64,000 nucleotides of DNA from Synaphobranchus kaupii (Eukaryota; Chordata; Actinopteri; Anguilliformes; Synaphobranchidae), in assembly GCA_029718625.1 (NCBI GenBank), contig CM056380.1, positions 101,835,404-101,899,403 on the forward strand, written 5' to 3'. Below, in pieces: positions 38,877-50,223 of this stretch. The notes beneath the pieces were generated by a model that did not search any database, was not told the origin of the DNA, and worked only from the letters and a program-made list of their open reading frames with translations. A program made the translations under genes and the position numbers. Each line of letters opens with the position of its first letter. Within the stretch, counting starts at the first letter, position 1.

Positions 38877-40152
38877 ATTCAAATGAACTGCATCATCTCC
38901 ATAATGATCCTTCTTTCTTTTTTCTCCTCAGCTCTTTTAACTACTCTTTTTTTGTCATGGATAATTTGGGGAATCACTCCCTCAGAAAACAAGGATCATA
39001 ACAATAAGGTACTGAATTCCTTCCATTCCCGCTATCATTCGCCAGACTATAATGCGCTGCCAAAATATCACAACACGATCGTTCACCTAATTGCCAATTT
39101 GCCTCAGGTGAGGAGAACAGGAACGATAAGCTTGCATTATGGAAGAGATGCTTTCTTAAAGAGTTCACTCATCAGTGTTAAGCAAAACAGCTGGTGACAT
39201 ACACCACTTCTCAAATATATTTTCAAGACTGATTTGAGCTGTACATGAGATAGAATCTATGCTAATCTTTACTTAGCTAAATAACAGACAACTGATTAGC
39301 ACTGAAGCGTTATAGGCACATCTATATTAATGTTGCTATCTAAAGCGTAACAAATCCAGGGGAATGTACAAAGACAGAAAGCATGAAACTGAAGCTTTGT
39401 TAGGATTCTAGCTATTATTCAAGTGACATGCAATAGTTCAAATTATTCAAGTGACATGCAAACACATATTAATGTGCAGCACACATATACGTGAACAACT
39501 TCCAAGGTATTGATTTTATGATGTAAAGAGATGAATAAATGATGGTGAAAACAAACCCCACCCCTCACAAGATGAGCACGCGGCAGAGAAAAACTCACTC
39601 TGCGGTCTCGTGTGACAACACAAGGCCGTGAGAATGTTGCGGAGGCTGCTGTGTATATCTGCATAATTGGCCACTGCCAGAAGCCAATTAGGAATTCTCC
39701 AAGGCTTCTGCTCGATCCAACGAAGGCATTCAAGAGACACATTTCAAAGCATTTCAATCTTAAAAGACAAGACTTTAAGTGTGGAAAAAAAAAAAAACCA
39801 TCAGTGACAAGAAAGAAAAGTTAGACCCCGAGATTGTAGTTGGTGCCATGACCACAAGGCACTTTTGTGTTCTCTACGTACATTTAGCATGACTGCAAGC
39901 TATCAAATTGTGCTTGGAATGGGGTGAGGATGGACCGCGCTTGGATTTAAAATTCGACTCTGTTTCATGCACCGCCATTGGGATTTAAATGGCTGTTAAA
40001 ATGTTGCAATGAAATTACTTTAACAATGAAAAGGCTTTAATGACTTTATGGCACATGTATGGCACCATTTTAGTTTTTCAACCCTAGCATTATTTAATTT
40101 CATTAGTCCATTTGAATAGTAATTAGTAAAGTAGTGTGTGTATGTGTATGTG

Positions 40153-40153
<1 letters not shown>

Positions 40154-40220
<67 letters not shown>
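40154..40220. repeat. (AT)n microsatellite
   Basis: About 33 AT units, preceded by a short TATGTG repeat. Confidence 0.97.
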
Positions 40221-40224
<4 letters not shown>

Positions 40225-40424
40225 AATACATGAAACTCAAAGAAAGTAAGTGATGAACATGTGAAAAGTGATCCTGGGCTTTTATCCACAATTTTAACAC
40301 ATTTCTACTTAATACATTCTGAAACATTAAAGTTAAAAATGGCCACATCAAACAACAATTATTTAATTACTCTTCATATAAAGGAATGCATAAAATGTAA
40401 GGCAAAAAAGTGTATTTATTATGA

Positions 40425-40434
40425 TTATTATTAT

Positions 40435-40486
<52 letters not shown>
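40425..40486. repeat. (ATT)n/(AGT)n microsatellite
   Basis: A few ATT units followed by about 16 TAG units. Confidence 0.95.
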
Positions 40487-40489
<3 letters not shown>

Positions 40490-41067
40490 TTAATTGTTTA
40501 CTTATTTTACCATTTATCTACCACTGCGGACAACGAGGCAAACATCTATGTGTAAAAAGTTTGTAAAAGTTCGGTTGGAGGGGTCGGCAGAGTCTAGGGA
40601 GGGTAAATCCTGGCCTGGGTCTCGTGTGTACAGAACAGCAGTAAATATTTGCCCCTCCCCCTAGACTGCCAGCTGGCTAAGAGTGCAGCTGACAGACATG
40701 TCTCCAGGCAAGATGAGGAGGGGGAAAAAATGACCAACCATCAGCCTTTCCAAGGTGCTTATGCCTTGGAAATCACAGTAAATAACTTGAAATAATACAC
40801 CACGTTTAACCACAGGAGACTCCAAGTCTGGTTGGAGAAACGGTCCGTCCTTGCCTGGCTCCCAAAGTAAGCATCTTTACAGAGAACATACCACTCAGGT
40901 TTTCCACTGACTTAACACATTGTTAACATATAAATAAAACAACGTACAAATATAATACCGTCTCTAATGCTGTACATATACATATTCTGCAGGAAAAATG
41001 GAAGCATGGGGGGATCTGACACAGACTCTCGAATGTCCAACAATATTGTGCCTGAGACCTGTCTTAC

Positions 41068-41781
41068 CTTGCACGGAGGCGCGAGGGTCTTGGTGAGCGA
41101 GTCGATCCTCGCGCTGTATTCGGTGAATTTCTTCTGATACTTCAACGCTGTCATTTGAAGCTCGTTGTGAACCGCAGAGAGTTGAGCCAGAAGTGATTTC
41201 TCTCGTTTGCTGGACTTCAGAGATTGCTTCTTGAACTCCTTGTCCAAGCCGACCACTTTTGCTTGCAGCGCGCTGTTGTGAGTTTTCAGAGCTTTCAAAC
41301 AGCAGTGGCTGTCTAATTTATGTTCTTTGTGAATGAGCATCAGTCCACATCCACGTTCGCAAATCCCGACCGGTCTGTAATCACAGGTCTCGCGCATGTG
41401 GGCATCCATGTCCTTCAGATTCAGTACTTCATTGCATCCCTTATTCCTGCATTTCGCCGGCGAGTAATCGCACATCTCGGCGTGTTCCGGAAGATGTTGC
41501 AGCTTCACTACTTTTTCACAGCCCCTTGCATAGTTGTCACACTTTATGTCCAGTTTCAGAATAAGGTTTTTCAGAGGGAGAACGTGGTTCAGCTCTTTCG
41601 TTGAGATTCGTTGGCACTTGACGGGGCAGCTGCTCTGCTGGACAACCCAAGGCAGCACACAGCCAGCGCAGAATACGTGACCACACGGAGTTGTAAGCGG
41701 ATCTTCCAAAACTTTATTACACAAGTTGCATTTAAAATCTGGGTCCACGGCCCCCTTAAAACGATCCAGCTCAAATCCCAT
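41068..41781 (-). CDS. pdzrn3: PDZRN3 exon 1: RING finger E3 ubiquitin ligase, N-terminal part
   Basis: First coding exon, 238 codons, read leftward from ATG at 41781-41779. The start context is AAAACATGG, with A at -3 and G at +4, and the protein begins MGFELDRF, the usual PDZRN3 N-terminus. Residues 18-56 form a C3HC4 RING finger (C18, C21, C33, H35, C38, C41, C52, C56), which in this family recruits an E2 enzyme for ubiquitin transfer. Residues about 79-161 are Cys/His-rich and match the TRAF-type zinc-finger region (C81, C88, H100, C104, C111, C116, H128, C133). Residues about 165-225 are rich in K, L, A and Q and look like a coiled coil ending in [12 protein letters not shown], a signature stretch of PDZRN3. 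The exon ends phase 0 at ...PPCK before donor GTAAGA; the frame runs on into the intron to a stop at 40912. The RING sequence is much closer to PDZRN3 than to PDZRN4. Known role: ubiquitin ligase at synaptic and junctional membranes (MuSK and Wnt/planar polarity signalling). Which teleost paralogue (a or b) is unresolved. Confidence 0.97.
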
Positions 41782-42060
41782 GTTTTAAATAAATCCAAAA
41801 AACGCACAGGGATTCCCACAAATAAGAGTAGGAGCACTGAATTACTTTAGCTTGTCATTGGAAGTACGCGGACTGACTGACTACAAGCTCTCCTTACTGG
41901 CTAAACTAATTGCCCGAGACTTCCTCGGAAAAAAAAATGTAGAGGAATTTACTACCGTAATTACTGTATGAGCAGAGCCTCGAACAGGCATTTTGAGGAT
42001 TGCAGTCCTTATGTACGGGCCCGCGCTTGCGTGGTACTATGCGTCCTTGATGGGTTGGGA
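41782..42060 (-). promoter_or_regulatory. pdzrn3: probable pdzrn3 5' UTR and core promoter region
   Basis: Sequence immediately upstream of the pdzrn3 ATG on the minus strand. No TATA box at a usual distance from a start site and no strong CpG island are evident; a short CG-containing patch lies at 42015-42035. The assignment rests on position only. The transcription start cannot be fixed from sequence, and an upstream non-coding exon is possible. Confidence 0.45.
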
Positions 42061-42213
42061 AAAAGCACTGTAACATGAAAAGGTTGGTATGATATAGAAC
42101 ACTAGTCTTGCTTACAATTATATAAAACGGTTAAATATTTAAATCCTGAAGCATAAACATTATGTTGAAAAAAAGTGATGATCATTATGGTCATGATGAA
42201 CTTAATAGTAATA

Positions 42214-42267
42214 ACAACAACAATAATAATAATAATAATAATAATAATAATTATTATTATTATTATA
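42214..42267. repeat. (AAC)n/(AAT)n/(ATT)n compound microsatellite
   Basis: A run of AAT units switches to ATT units, giving an AT-rich palindrome. Confidence 0.93.
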
Positions 42268-43066
42268 ATGTAGGCTGTTGAATGTGCATTCTACAGATCT
42301 CATATTCAGTTTATTTTGAACAGGGCACATATCAGTGGATCAGTACAATATAAAGTATGCTACTGCAGTTTATTCTATAATGATCTGAGACATTTTTAGT
42401 GGTGTCCAAATACCCTGACAGACACCTGAAATGGTTTGCTGTGTGGCAGGTTTCACTCTGTGAGGGTCCAATGCATGGTACACCATATACATGGTACAGA
42501 GGTTTAGAGGGGTACTGGCCTGTGAACGATATGGCGGGGTGTGATTGACATGTTATGGGTGGCATATTGAGGCATTCTTTGAATCATGCAGAGATTTCTG
42601 CATTGCCTAGCTCTTCAGTCTGTTGGGGGATTGGTCAGTGGAAAATTATAACAAGTAGTATTTTTTATTTCATCTGGGAGAAAGGGAAGGAGAAAGAATG
42701 TGTGGAAAAGTGTTTGACTGCCACATGCATGACATGCTGACAGCTCACATCATCACTCTAGTCCGAGACAAAGGGTATTCTTCATGACTAGCTCTATCTG
42801 TTCGCATGCAAGGGCAAGCTAGCATTGCAGTGTCCAGCAGGAGAAGATGGTTCTTCTGTTGGTTCTTATTGTTATTTAATTGTCGGTGAAGCACTTCTCG
42901 CTAGTGCAGAGATGGCACCAATGTCCCTTATTCTTTTGTCATTTATTTTCCCTGGAAGAAAAAATGGTCCGTGCTCCACAGCATTGATCAATACAAATCA
43001 CAATCAAAACTACAAAGAACTTTTACAATTCATAAACTGAACAGAGAGAGAACTATGCATGTGCAT

Positions 43067-43121
43067 CTGTGTGTGTGTGTGTGTGTGTGTGTATACACAC
43101 ACACACGCACACACACACACA
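43067..43121. repeat. (GT)n-TATA-(CA)n palindromic microsatellite
   Basis: About 12 GT units run into TATA and then CA units, so the two halves are self-complementary. Confidence 0.95.
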
Positions 43122-43441
43122 ATGGCACAATAGTTCATTTCTAAATGTATTACAAGAGTGGATTTACTCATTAATGCTAAGTTGTTTCTTTTCCTGGTAC
43201 ACCTTTGATGTTAAGATCCTTTTCAATAATTTAGCGTCAGAAGACCAGAGTGTTCTTTCTGTTTATACTAATCCTGTTTAAACTCCATAACAGGATTTAA
43301 TAAAGCAACGTGTAAGGATCTGCTTCATCCAAAAAGGGTTAATTCTGTACCAGTTTGCCTAGTTTATTCAAGGCCCTCATGGAAAGCCTGTGTTGGTATT
43401 ACTGTAGATATAATGCCATAAAAATGTATGCATTTGAGTTC

Positions 43442-43458
43442 ACACACACACACGCACA

Positions 43459-43515
<57 letters not shown>
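43442..43515. repeat. (AC)n microsatellite
   Basis: About 36 AC units with a few GC interruptions near the start. Confidence 0.97.
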
Positions 43516-43517
<2 letters not shown>

Positions 43518-46055
43518 AAATCTTAATTAGCTCATTCAAATCTTAAATGCTTGATGAAGGCATGTCTTGCCAACATGCACTGCTGCACTTTTCTATTATG
43601 ATACAGCCAAATAATAAAGGCTTTTAAACTTTTTTCACTGGAGACTGGGTGCCTTCGAGATTTGTAGTGCTGTCAGCTGACTAATTTTAATTTCCTTCTA
43701 TAAAATATTTTTTGACAGCAAAAATGGTTGACCGACAATATGAATATTTTCATGAAATTCAACTGATGGTACCTTCCTGAGTCATTCATTTTCTATAGTT
43801 TTTGTTATACTAAAAATATTAGGTTTATTAAAAAAAAAAGTTTGCAAGGTAGTTTGAAATACATTGTAGTTTCGCAAGCTACATTTCTCTTTAGGGTACC
43901 ATGAGTTTCAGTGTGAATTAATTGTTAGTTTGTACAACTTTACTTTTAGAGTAGTTTTCCCAACATTGGTTACCAGATAGACAGTTGTATATATAGTAAT
44001 GCCTTGTCATTTGGACTCCTTACTACAGGATGAGATTATTGTTGTTATATGATTTTGTTAGCTTCTGCCTTGGCATTATTATATATTTTTAGTTGTTACA
44101 ACTGGTGATTCACCTGTTAAAAAACACTGCTTAATACTTTTACTGAAAATATTTCAATTGGAAGTAGTGGTTATTTGCAAATTTAAAAAAGAAAATCGGA
44201 AACACATTCATGAAGTAAAAACAAATTATCTTTTTGATGAAGCCGACTTGCAAGCTTATCTTAATCTTAAAAATAGCTTACATTTTGTTTGTTGTCATGG
44301 CTTGCAGGACAGGAAAATATGGTCAAATTGGGTTTGATTTAAAATGCGCCTCCTTCACACACAGGCATTTTGAAGGATTTTCCATCTCTGCAGGAAGTAT
44401 TACAGTCATAAAAGCATTTGAATTGTAAATGATGGAAGGCCAGTTCACAGGGCACTCCAGTTGTGTGTGGTGAGGGAACAATAATGGCCAGCATACGGCA
44501 GCTTAAGCATCTTTTGTGAGATCATCTTTGAGAGGAGCCTACACTCTACTGCAGATAGAAAACACACTTCTGTATGAAGTGCACACTAGGGAAAATCAAA
44601 TCGCATGTGATGTTGTGCTTCGACAATTCAATCCACGTGTGAGCTATTGAAAATAAAACCTCATGCTCATCAACGGCTGAAGGAAAATGACATAGTGAGG
44701 GTGTGCTCTCAATCGGAAGCTGCAGTGATGTGGCCTGTTTCACTCTTGACAAGGAAATTGTAATAAGGCTAAAATGGCCACCGCGCTAAAAAACAATGCT
44801 TTGCAATTGGAACCTCTGACGGTAGAATTTAAAGTGATAGCATTTTCCTAGTCAAAGTTTTTGACATCATTCATTTTTAAGACTGTGACATTCCAAGACA
44901 CATCTTTGATTACTGGGATGTCATTAGTCATTGAAAGGAATGCTATTAACAAATATAAAAATATATAGACAATTAGAGCTATATAATTTAAAATATAATT
45001 AGATATAGTGAATTTAAGTACACGTTTTGCATGGTACTCTCCTGTGCATTTAGTGTTACTGTTTTAAAGCCACTGAATTATAGACTATTATCTAGCTGTT
45101 TACCCTGGTTTGGCAATGCAAAATTTGAACATCAACCTAAACTGAATATTTGTATTTGGGATGAATGCTAATATATAAACAAACATCAGTAAGCTACCAA
45201 CACATATGCAGTATTCCTTAGAGTTACTTACTTCACATTCTGAATGCGGAATAAGTCACTATTTTGAATCAAGATATGAATACTTTCAATAGAAACATAA
45301 GTCATTGTAATTACAGGTCTATATAACCAGGATGAGCCCACACTGCATGGAATGCTAGTGACAGTGTATGGTAATGTAGAAACCTGTGGTGATGGAACTT
45401 TTGATTAACTCATGTTAAGGGCTGAGTTGGATTAAAGCATGCATTTGTGGTTGCGCAAATGTAAATTAATTCAGTCAAAGATGTAATGTACCCCAAACAC
45501 ACGTAAACACACAAACACACTCAGCAATATGATGTTAACGCGTGCTGACAGTGTCGGCAAATAACGTTTATGGTTGCACCTGCTTGTTTGTTTTTACTTA
45601 AATATTTAAAGTCACATTTATGCGTCATTTTATAACTGCATATACATATATAGTCTGTAAAAATCTTAATGATTCCCACTGAAATAAGCAAGCCGGTGAA
45701 GTAAAAAGAGGCTTAAATTTATATTTGAGGGCTTATCTGTCAAATTCAGGAGAGATACTTCATTTATAGCAGGTCTTTTCTGCAAAATAAGAGTCTTGTT
45801 TCATGAACACAGTCTCTCACAATACTCTCAGCTCATTGTAGCAGATTCAGATTCGATAAAACAAGCTGTGCCATTGATATATACATTTCTTTACATGTTT
45901 TTATTGCCTTATATCTAACAGCCACATTTGCGAAGGTTCTTGAGGGCAAGATATGCTTAGAATTTCCATTTCTGGGATGGTAATAATTTAGCATTAGTCA
46001 TAAAAAGAATCTACAGCTCATCAAATCCACAACCACGGGAAGTGTTGCACACATA

Positions 46056-47400
46056 GGGCTCTATCTTACACCTGGAGCTAAGCGGCGGTAACCCAAACGC
46101 AAGTGTCTTTTCTAGTTTCAGACCGACGTAATTGCCATTTTACCGTACAGCACTCACGTTGTTTAAATAGCAAGTGAACTTGCGCCCATAGCAAGTGAAC
46201 TGGGCGGGTTGGTGTGAGGTGTGGCCAGGATCATTTTTGGCGTATTGCTATCTTGAGGCAGCAGAAAACACTTGCGCTAACCTGGTCTTAAGTCATGTCG
46301 CAGTTCTTTCACTGTTATTTTAACTGCGCAATATTACGATAGTAATATGCCTCTACATAGGCGTGTGCACAACGCGAGTACACACTCCTGTCTGTTACAT
46401 ACACGGGTGTGCACAATCATGCATATTCTCCCGGAATAGACACACGTTGTCCCTGGAATCGCAGGAAAGTGGGCTTGTTTTAAGGCATTAAGCTACCAGT
46501 AAAAATGCGTTGGTCATATTTCCATAAGCAGGACATTACAAGGGAAGTATGCGTAAACCTATGGGTTCCCAACCTGAGAGCTTTAGTGTATTTAGTGTCA
46601 TCATTAAGCCAAAAGAACGCTATGTTATTAATCAATATTAGAATGCACATAATATGAACTTTGGATGAACTTCTCTAGCCGAAATTCATTGCCTGTGATC
46701 TGTCTGCTGTGAGAATGGCCTCGTGGAATTGATGTTTGACAATGCTTCATTGTATAATCAAACAAGCAGGCTAATTTGCTGTTTTCTAAGCTGAGAGGGA
46801 AGCCATGTTCTGATAGCTTATGCTCAGCTGTTGCAGGTGTCATAATTAAATGAAACTGCATACATTTTGTACAATAACAGCACTGGTGTAAGCTAATGGA
46901 ATTTGTTTCCCTGTTATATTTCTGGGAAATAGTTTGGTCGTGAATTACCAGGAACCCATGCCGATGTTAAACCTTAATGTGAAAGATTATTATTGTGTAT
47001 ATCAAAACACATCATAATGGTTAGTCCGAATAATATTGATCAATATGTCCTATTTCTTGCTTGCGTGCTTTAACTACACGCACGAGCACGTCTGTTTCGC
47101 CAGCTGTAAATACCCGTTTTCACAGTCTTACTATCCACCATCATATTAGCAATCCGCCAAGGTGCAAATGCAGGTGGCTTTTAAAGGGAATGGGAGATGA
47201 CACTCTGATTGGTTTATTGCATGTTATGCCCAAGACACACCTATAATTAATTAAGTGGCTAAGTTCAGCCCATTTGAACCTTGAGCCTTACTATGCACTC
47301 AAATTGTCCGTCCTCTAACTAGCAAAAGTGGAGTTGGACATGCCCTAAATGCACTTATGCCATGAGTTTTAGACCATGCGCTAAGATTTAGATAGAGCCC
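46056..47400. mobile_element. non-autonomous DNA transposon with GGGCTCTATCTT ends (1345 bp)
   Basis: Left end GGGCTCTATCTTACACC, right end GATTTAGATAGAGCCC, so the terminal GGGCTCTATCT is inverted. ATA lies directly outside each end and may be a 3-bp target duplication. The subterminal sequence (CTCTGATTGGTTTATTGCAT, CATCTCCCATTCCC on the reverse strand) is a phrase I associate with a widespread teleost DNA element. The 3-bp duplication would fit the PIF/Harbinger group, but this is inference. No transposase remains. Confidence 0.7.
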
Positions 47401-47864
47401 ATAATGGTAATGTAATCTATTTGACAGGAACTAAATCCAATTTTCCATGTTTCTTGAGTGATATTGATATTATGTTATTGGATGCTACTGAACATTTTAT
47501 TTTGCAAGGTAATATGTGGAGACTGATCACTATGTTTTCAGCGTCTGCCATAGAGTTTCACCATTCTGTCATCATTGATGATGTAATCACTGATATATCA
47601 AAACCACAAGGGGCATATGGGAGACTGAGCAGATTAGTTATTGCTTGATATGGCATGTTTCCATTGCACATTGCAAGATAGTGTTTTATTAAATGCATAC
47701 TTCATATATTAAACTGGCTGATAAATGATATGCATATGGGACCTCTGAAAAACATAATTTAAAAATGAGTTAAAGTTTTTAAATACCTTTTACATTTAAG
47801 TTAATCCCTTCACGCAGAGGCTTAATTTTGCACATTTTCGTCTGTTTTGTACCAATCTGTTTAA

Positions 47865-48548
47865 CTCATTCAGTGCCGCGGGCAACTTTAGTCGACAAAA
47901 ATACGAACGATGTAAAGTGCCTAGGGCGACTAAAGTCGACCACAGCCGTCTTTACTCTGCTACACCGGTAAAGAATTCTGGATTTGAGTTGGGAAAAATT
48001 AAACAATGACTAATTTACAATTACTTTCTTTAACCCGGATTTGCTCTTTTTTTACATGGTTCTAGATGGAAATATTTGAAGTAATATTTATCCCATGTTT
48101 AAAAAAAAACATTGTGTTAACTATCTAAACCAACATCGGGCCGTGGGAATATAAAGAAATTGAACACAATCAAGTGGGCAATATAACAAACTAGGCTACT
48201 GCTATGCTATGTCTCAGTAAAGGGAGAAAATCAACAAACACACTTGATCATCGCTGTATGTCTCTGCAGTGGGAGTAAATGACACGCTATCAAAACCAAA
48301 TTGGCATAAGCGAAGGCTCTGCTGTAACGCAATTGGCGTTACAAAACTTGCTGTTTTGTTTTGTTTGCCTTGCGCCCCCTAGCTTTCAGTCGTTCCACGC
48401 ATATTTTGCCCGGTAATAGCCCAAATGAAAGATGATGAGGAAGATGATATTCAGTTTTCCATGATACCACACTTTCTGACGTGGTACAGTAGGATGTTTG
48501 TGATGTAGACCCCAGGGTCTACGCCACTAGGGGGCCTGAACAAACGGG
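47865..48548. mobile_element. possible piggyBac-like element between TTAA sites (684 bp)
   Basis: TTAA occurs directly outside both ends (47861-47864 and 48549-48552), as in piggyBac insertions. The left end is CTCATTCAGTGCCGCGG; the reverse complement of the right end is CCCGTTTGTTCAGGCCC. These are related but not identical. Inside are two near-copies of ACTTTAGTCGAC in inverted orientation near the left end. No transposase is visible. Confidence 0.42.
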
Positions 48549-49441
48549 TTAACTCTGGCTTGCAAAAAAAACATGATTATGTTCAATTTATTAGGCTGAT
48601 CTAGAAGGGTACAATATTCAGGTAAACATAGACCTGCTTTATCTTTGGTAAATCTATCTCATACAAGGCCATAGCTATGTTAATAAGTGTTTTGTTGTTC
48701 TGGCTTGATTGAACTTCCAGAGAACGTAATGAGGGCCCCACATAGCAGTGAATGGGTGAGTGGAAGTGAATATATAGTGGGAGGACTGGGATAGGTAAGG
48801 AAAACTTTGAGGATCCTGTTTCTCCGAACTGGGTAGGGAGGAGCATCCGGTTGGAACAGACAAGGCCACACATGTCTCTGTAGGGATGGTAACGACAGAT
48901 TATCTGAGTTAAACAGTTACCCTGCTCACCGGCATGAAACCAATGACGACGCATTTTTTGTCTAATATTTGAAATAGTAAAAAGTACCAGTTGTTGTCAT
49001 TGTTTTTTCTGCATGTGGAACCTCCATGATGCAGATAACAATAAACTCATCATATGCCCTTTGGACATTCCCTTGTCTGCATGACGTTTAAGGAGACCTA
49101 GCAAGCTGATACTGTTCAAGAAGCACTCCGAGACAGTTCAGAGACAAACAGAATGTAGGTCAGAATAATATGTAAGGATAATCACAGCAAGGAAATACTC
49201 AGGGAGGCTAATCTGACTTTTGCACAAACTGAATCAGTGAAAAAAATCTGACCCATTTCTAAAGATGCACGCACAATGGCCATTTACAACTACTGTATAG
49301 GACAGCAACTGTGAAGATAACGAATTTACCCACTCTCCCTGGACACAACATTCATGAAAATGCTGTACATGTTTGGTCTATCATAACCAATTCATTGTAA
49401 ATACAGAAACAAGTGTAAATATTTTTTCACTGATTTGTTTC

Positions 49442-49692
49442 CAGATTTAAAACTTAGATTCTCACGTTTGATTTCTGAACAGTGTTCAGACATTTTATTT
49501 GTGAAGGCACACGATCTTCAGCAGTTTGAAGAATTAAAAAAATGGATATACTATCTCCCCGGTATATATTGTGCTCTTCACAATCAGGTACTTCTTGTAT
49601 CTCTCACCTCTTCTGGCTCCATTCAAGGCCTTGTTTCTTCTCTCTGTAACAAAATTATACATGCTGGCATAACTCTTGATTGGGATCGATAG
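49442..49692 (+). CDS. candidate terminal exon of an unrecognised gene
   Basis: An open segment of about 82 codons in AT-rich DNA ending at TAG (49690-49692). It is preceded by a plausible acceptor (a TTTTTTCAC...TTGTTTCCAG tract ending at 49444). The peptide includes FEELKKWIYYLPGIYCALHN, then QVLLVSLTSSGSIQGLVSSL, and ends GITLDWDR. It has a balanced, soluble-protein-like composition and is not low complexity. A poly(A) signal AATAAA lies 325 bp downstream (50017-50022). No upstream exon was found, and I do not recognise the family. It could be a real last exon, a decayed gene or a transposon-derived piece. Confidence 0.3.
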
Positions 49693-49975
49693 TTTCATGC
49701 TTTATAGTATAATTTTGACGTAATTAGCTCACAAGTTAATACTTATGAAGTCTTATATGAAATCATATGTTTTTATGTAAAAGGTTGTGTAATATTCAAC
49801 TCCTCGATAACGCTTTACAGTGAACATTTCTGATGAAAAAGACTTCTGTTGGATGCTGTCTGAGTGCATTGTGCGAGGTTTTGCACTAGTTAGGGGAATG
49901 CCCTGTTGTCATTTTTGGGAGTTTGTTTACGGAGGTGCTTTCCTATTTCCTGTAGGTTGTTGTGCCTTGTGCCCT

Positions 49976-49991
49976 GGGGGGGGGGGGGGGG
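49976..49991. repeat. poly-G tract
   Basis: Sixteen consecutive Gs. Confidence 0.9.
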
Positions 49992-50223
49992 TTCCTTTTC
50001 TGAGGCATACAAATTCAATAAAAAGTGCACAAGACATATGTTATTGGAACACTTGACATCTTCAAAAAATGAATCCTGAAGCACTGGATGGGCCCTGCTA
50101 TTAGTTTAGTTATCCTGTATCGCTGATATTTCAAATTTATAGGGATAATGCATGCTTGCCCAGAGCCAGTTGTGCTACTTTGAGCTTTTTATGGTATGTG
50201 CTGTTGACCTTACTCTTTATATA

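Larger units (their letters stand above)
35496..41067 (-). other. pdzrn3: pdzrn3 intron 1 (5.57 kb)
   Basis: Bounded by donor GTAAGA (41067-41062) and acceptor CACAG (35500-35496). It is AT-rich and contains no further coding sequence that I can recognise. It holds the microsatellites, the two 23-bp minisatellite arrays and the inverted MITE copy listed separately. At 37436-37475 a 20-bp unit (CATCCGTGTATTCATTGCAT) is duplicated in tandem. Confidence 0.85.
42268..46055. other. intergenic stretch, no gene seen
   Basis: AT-rich DNA upstream of pdzrn3. It contains two (CA)n/(GT)n microsatellites (43067-43121 and 43442-43515) and no open frame that looks like protein. At 43550-43640 there is a GATGAAGGCATGTCTTG phrase followed by AATAAAGGCTTTTAAAC, resembling the end of a retroelement, but I cannot class it. 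Confidence 0.7.
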
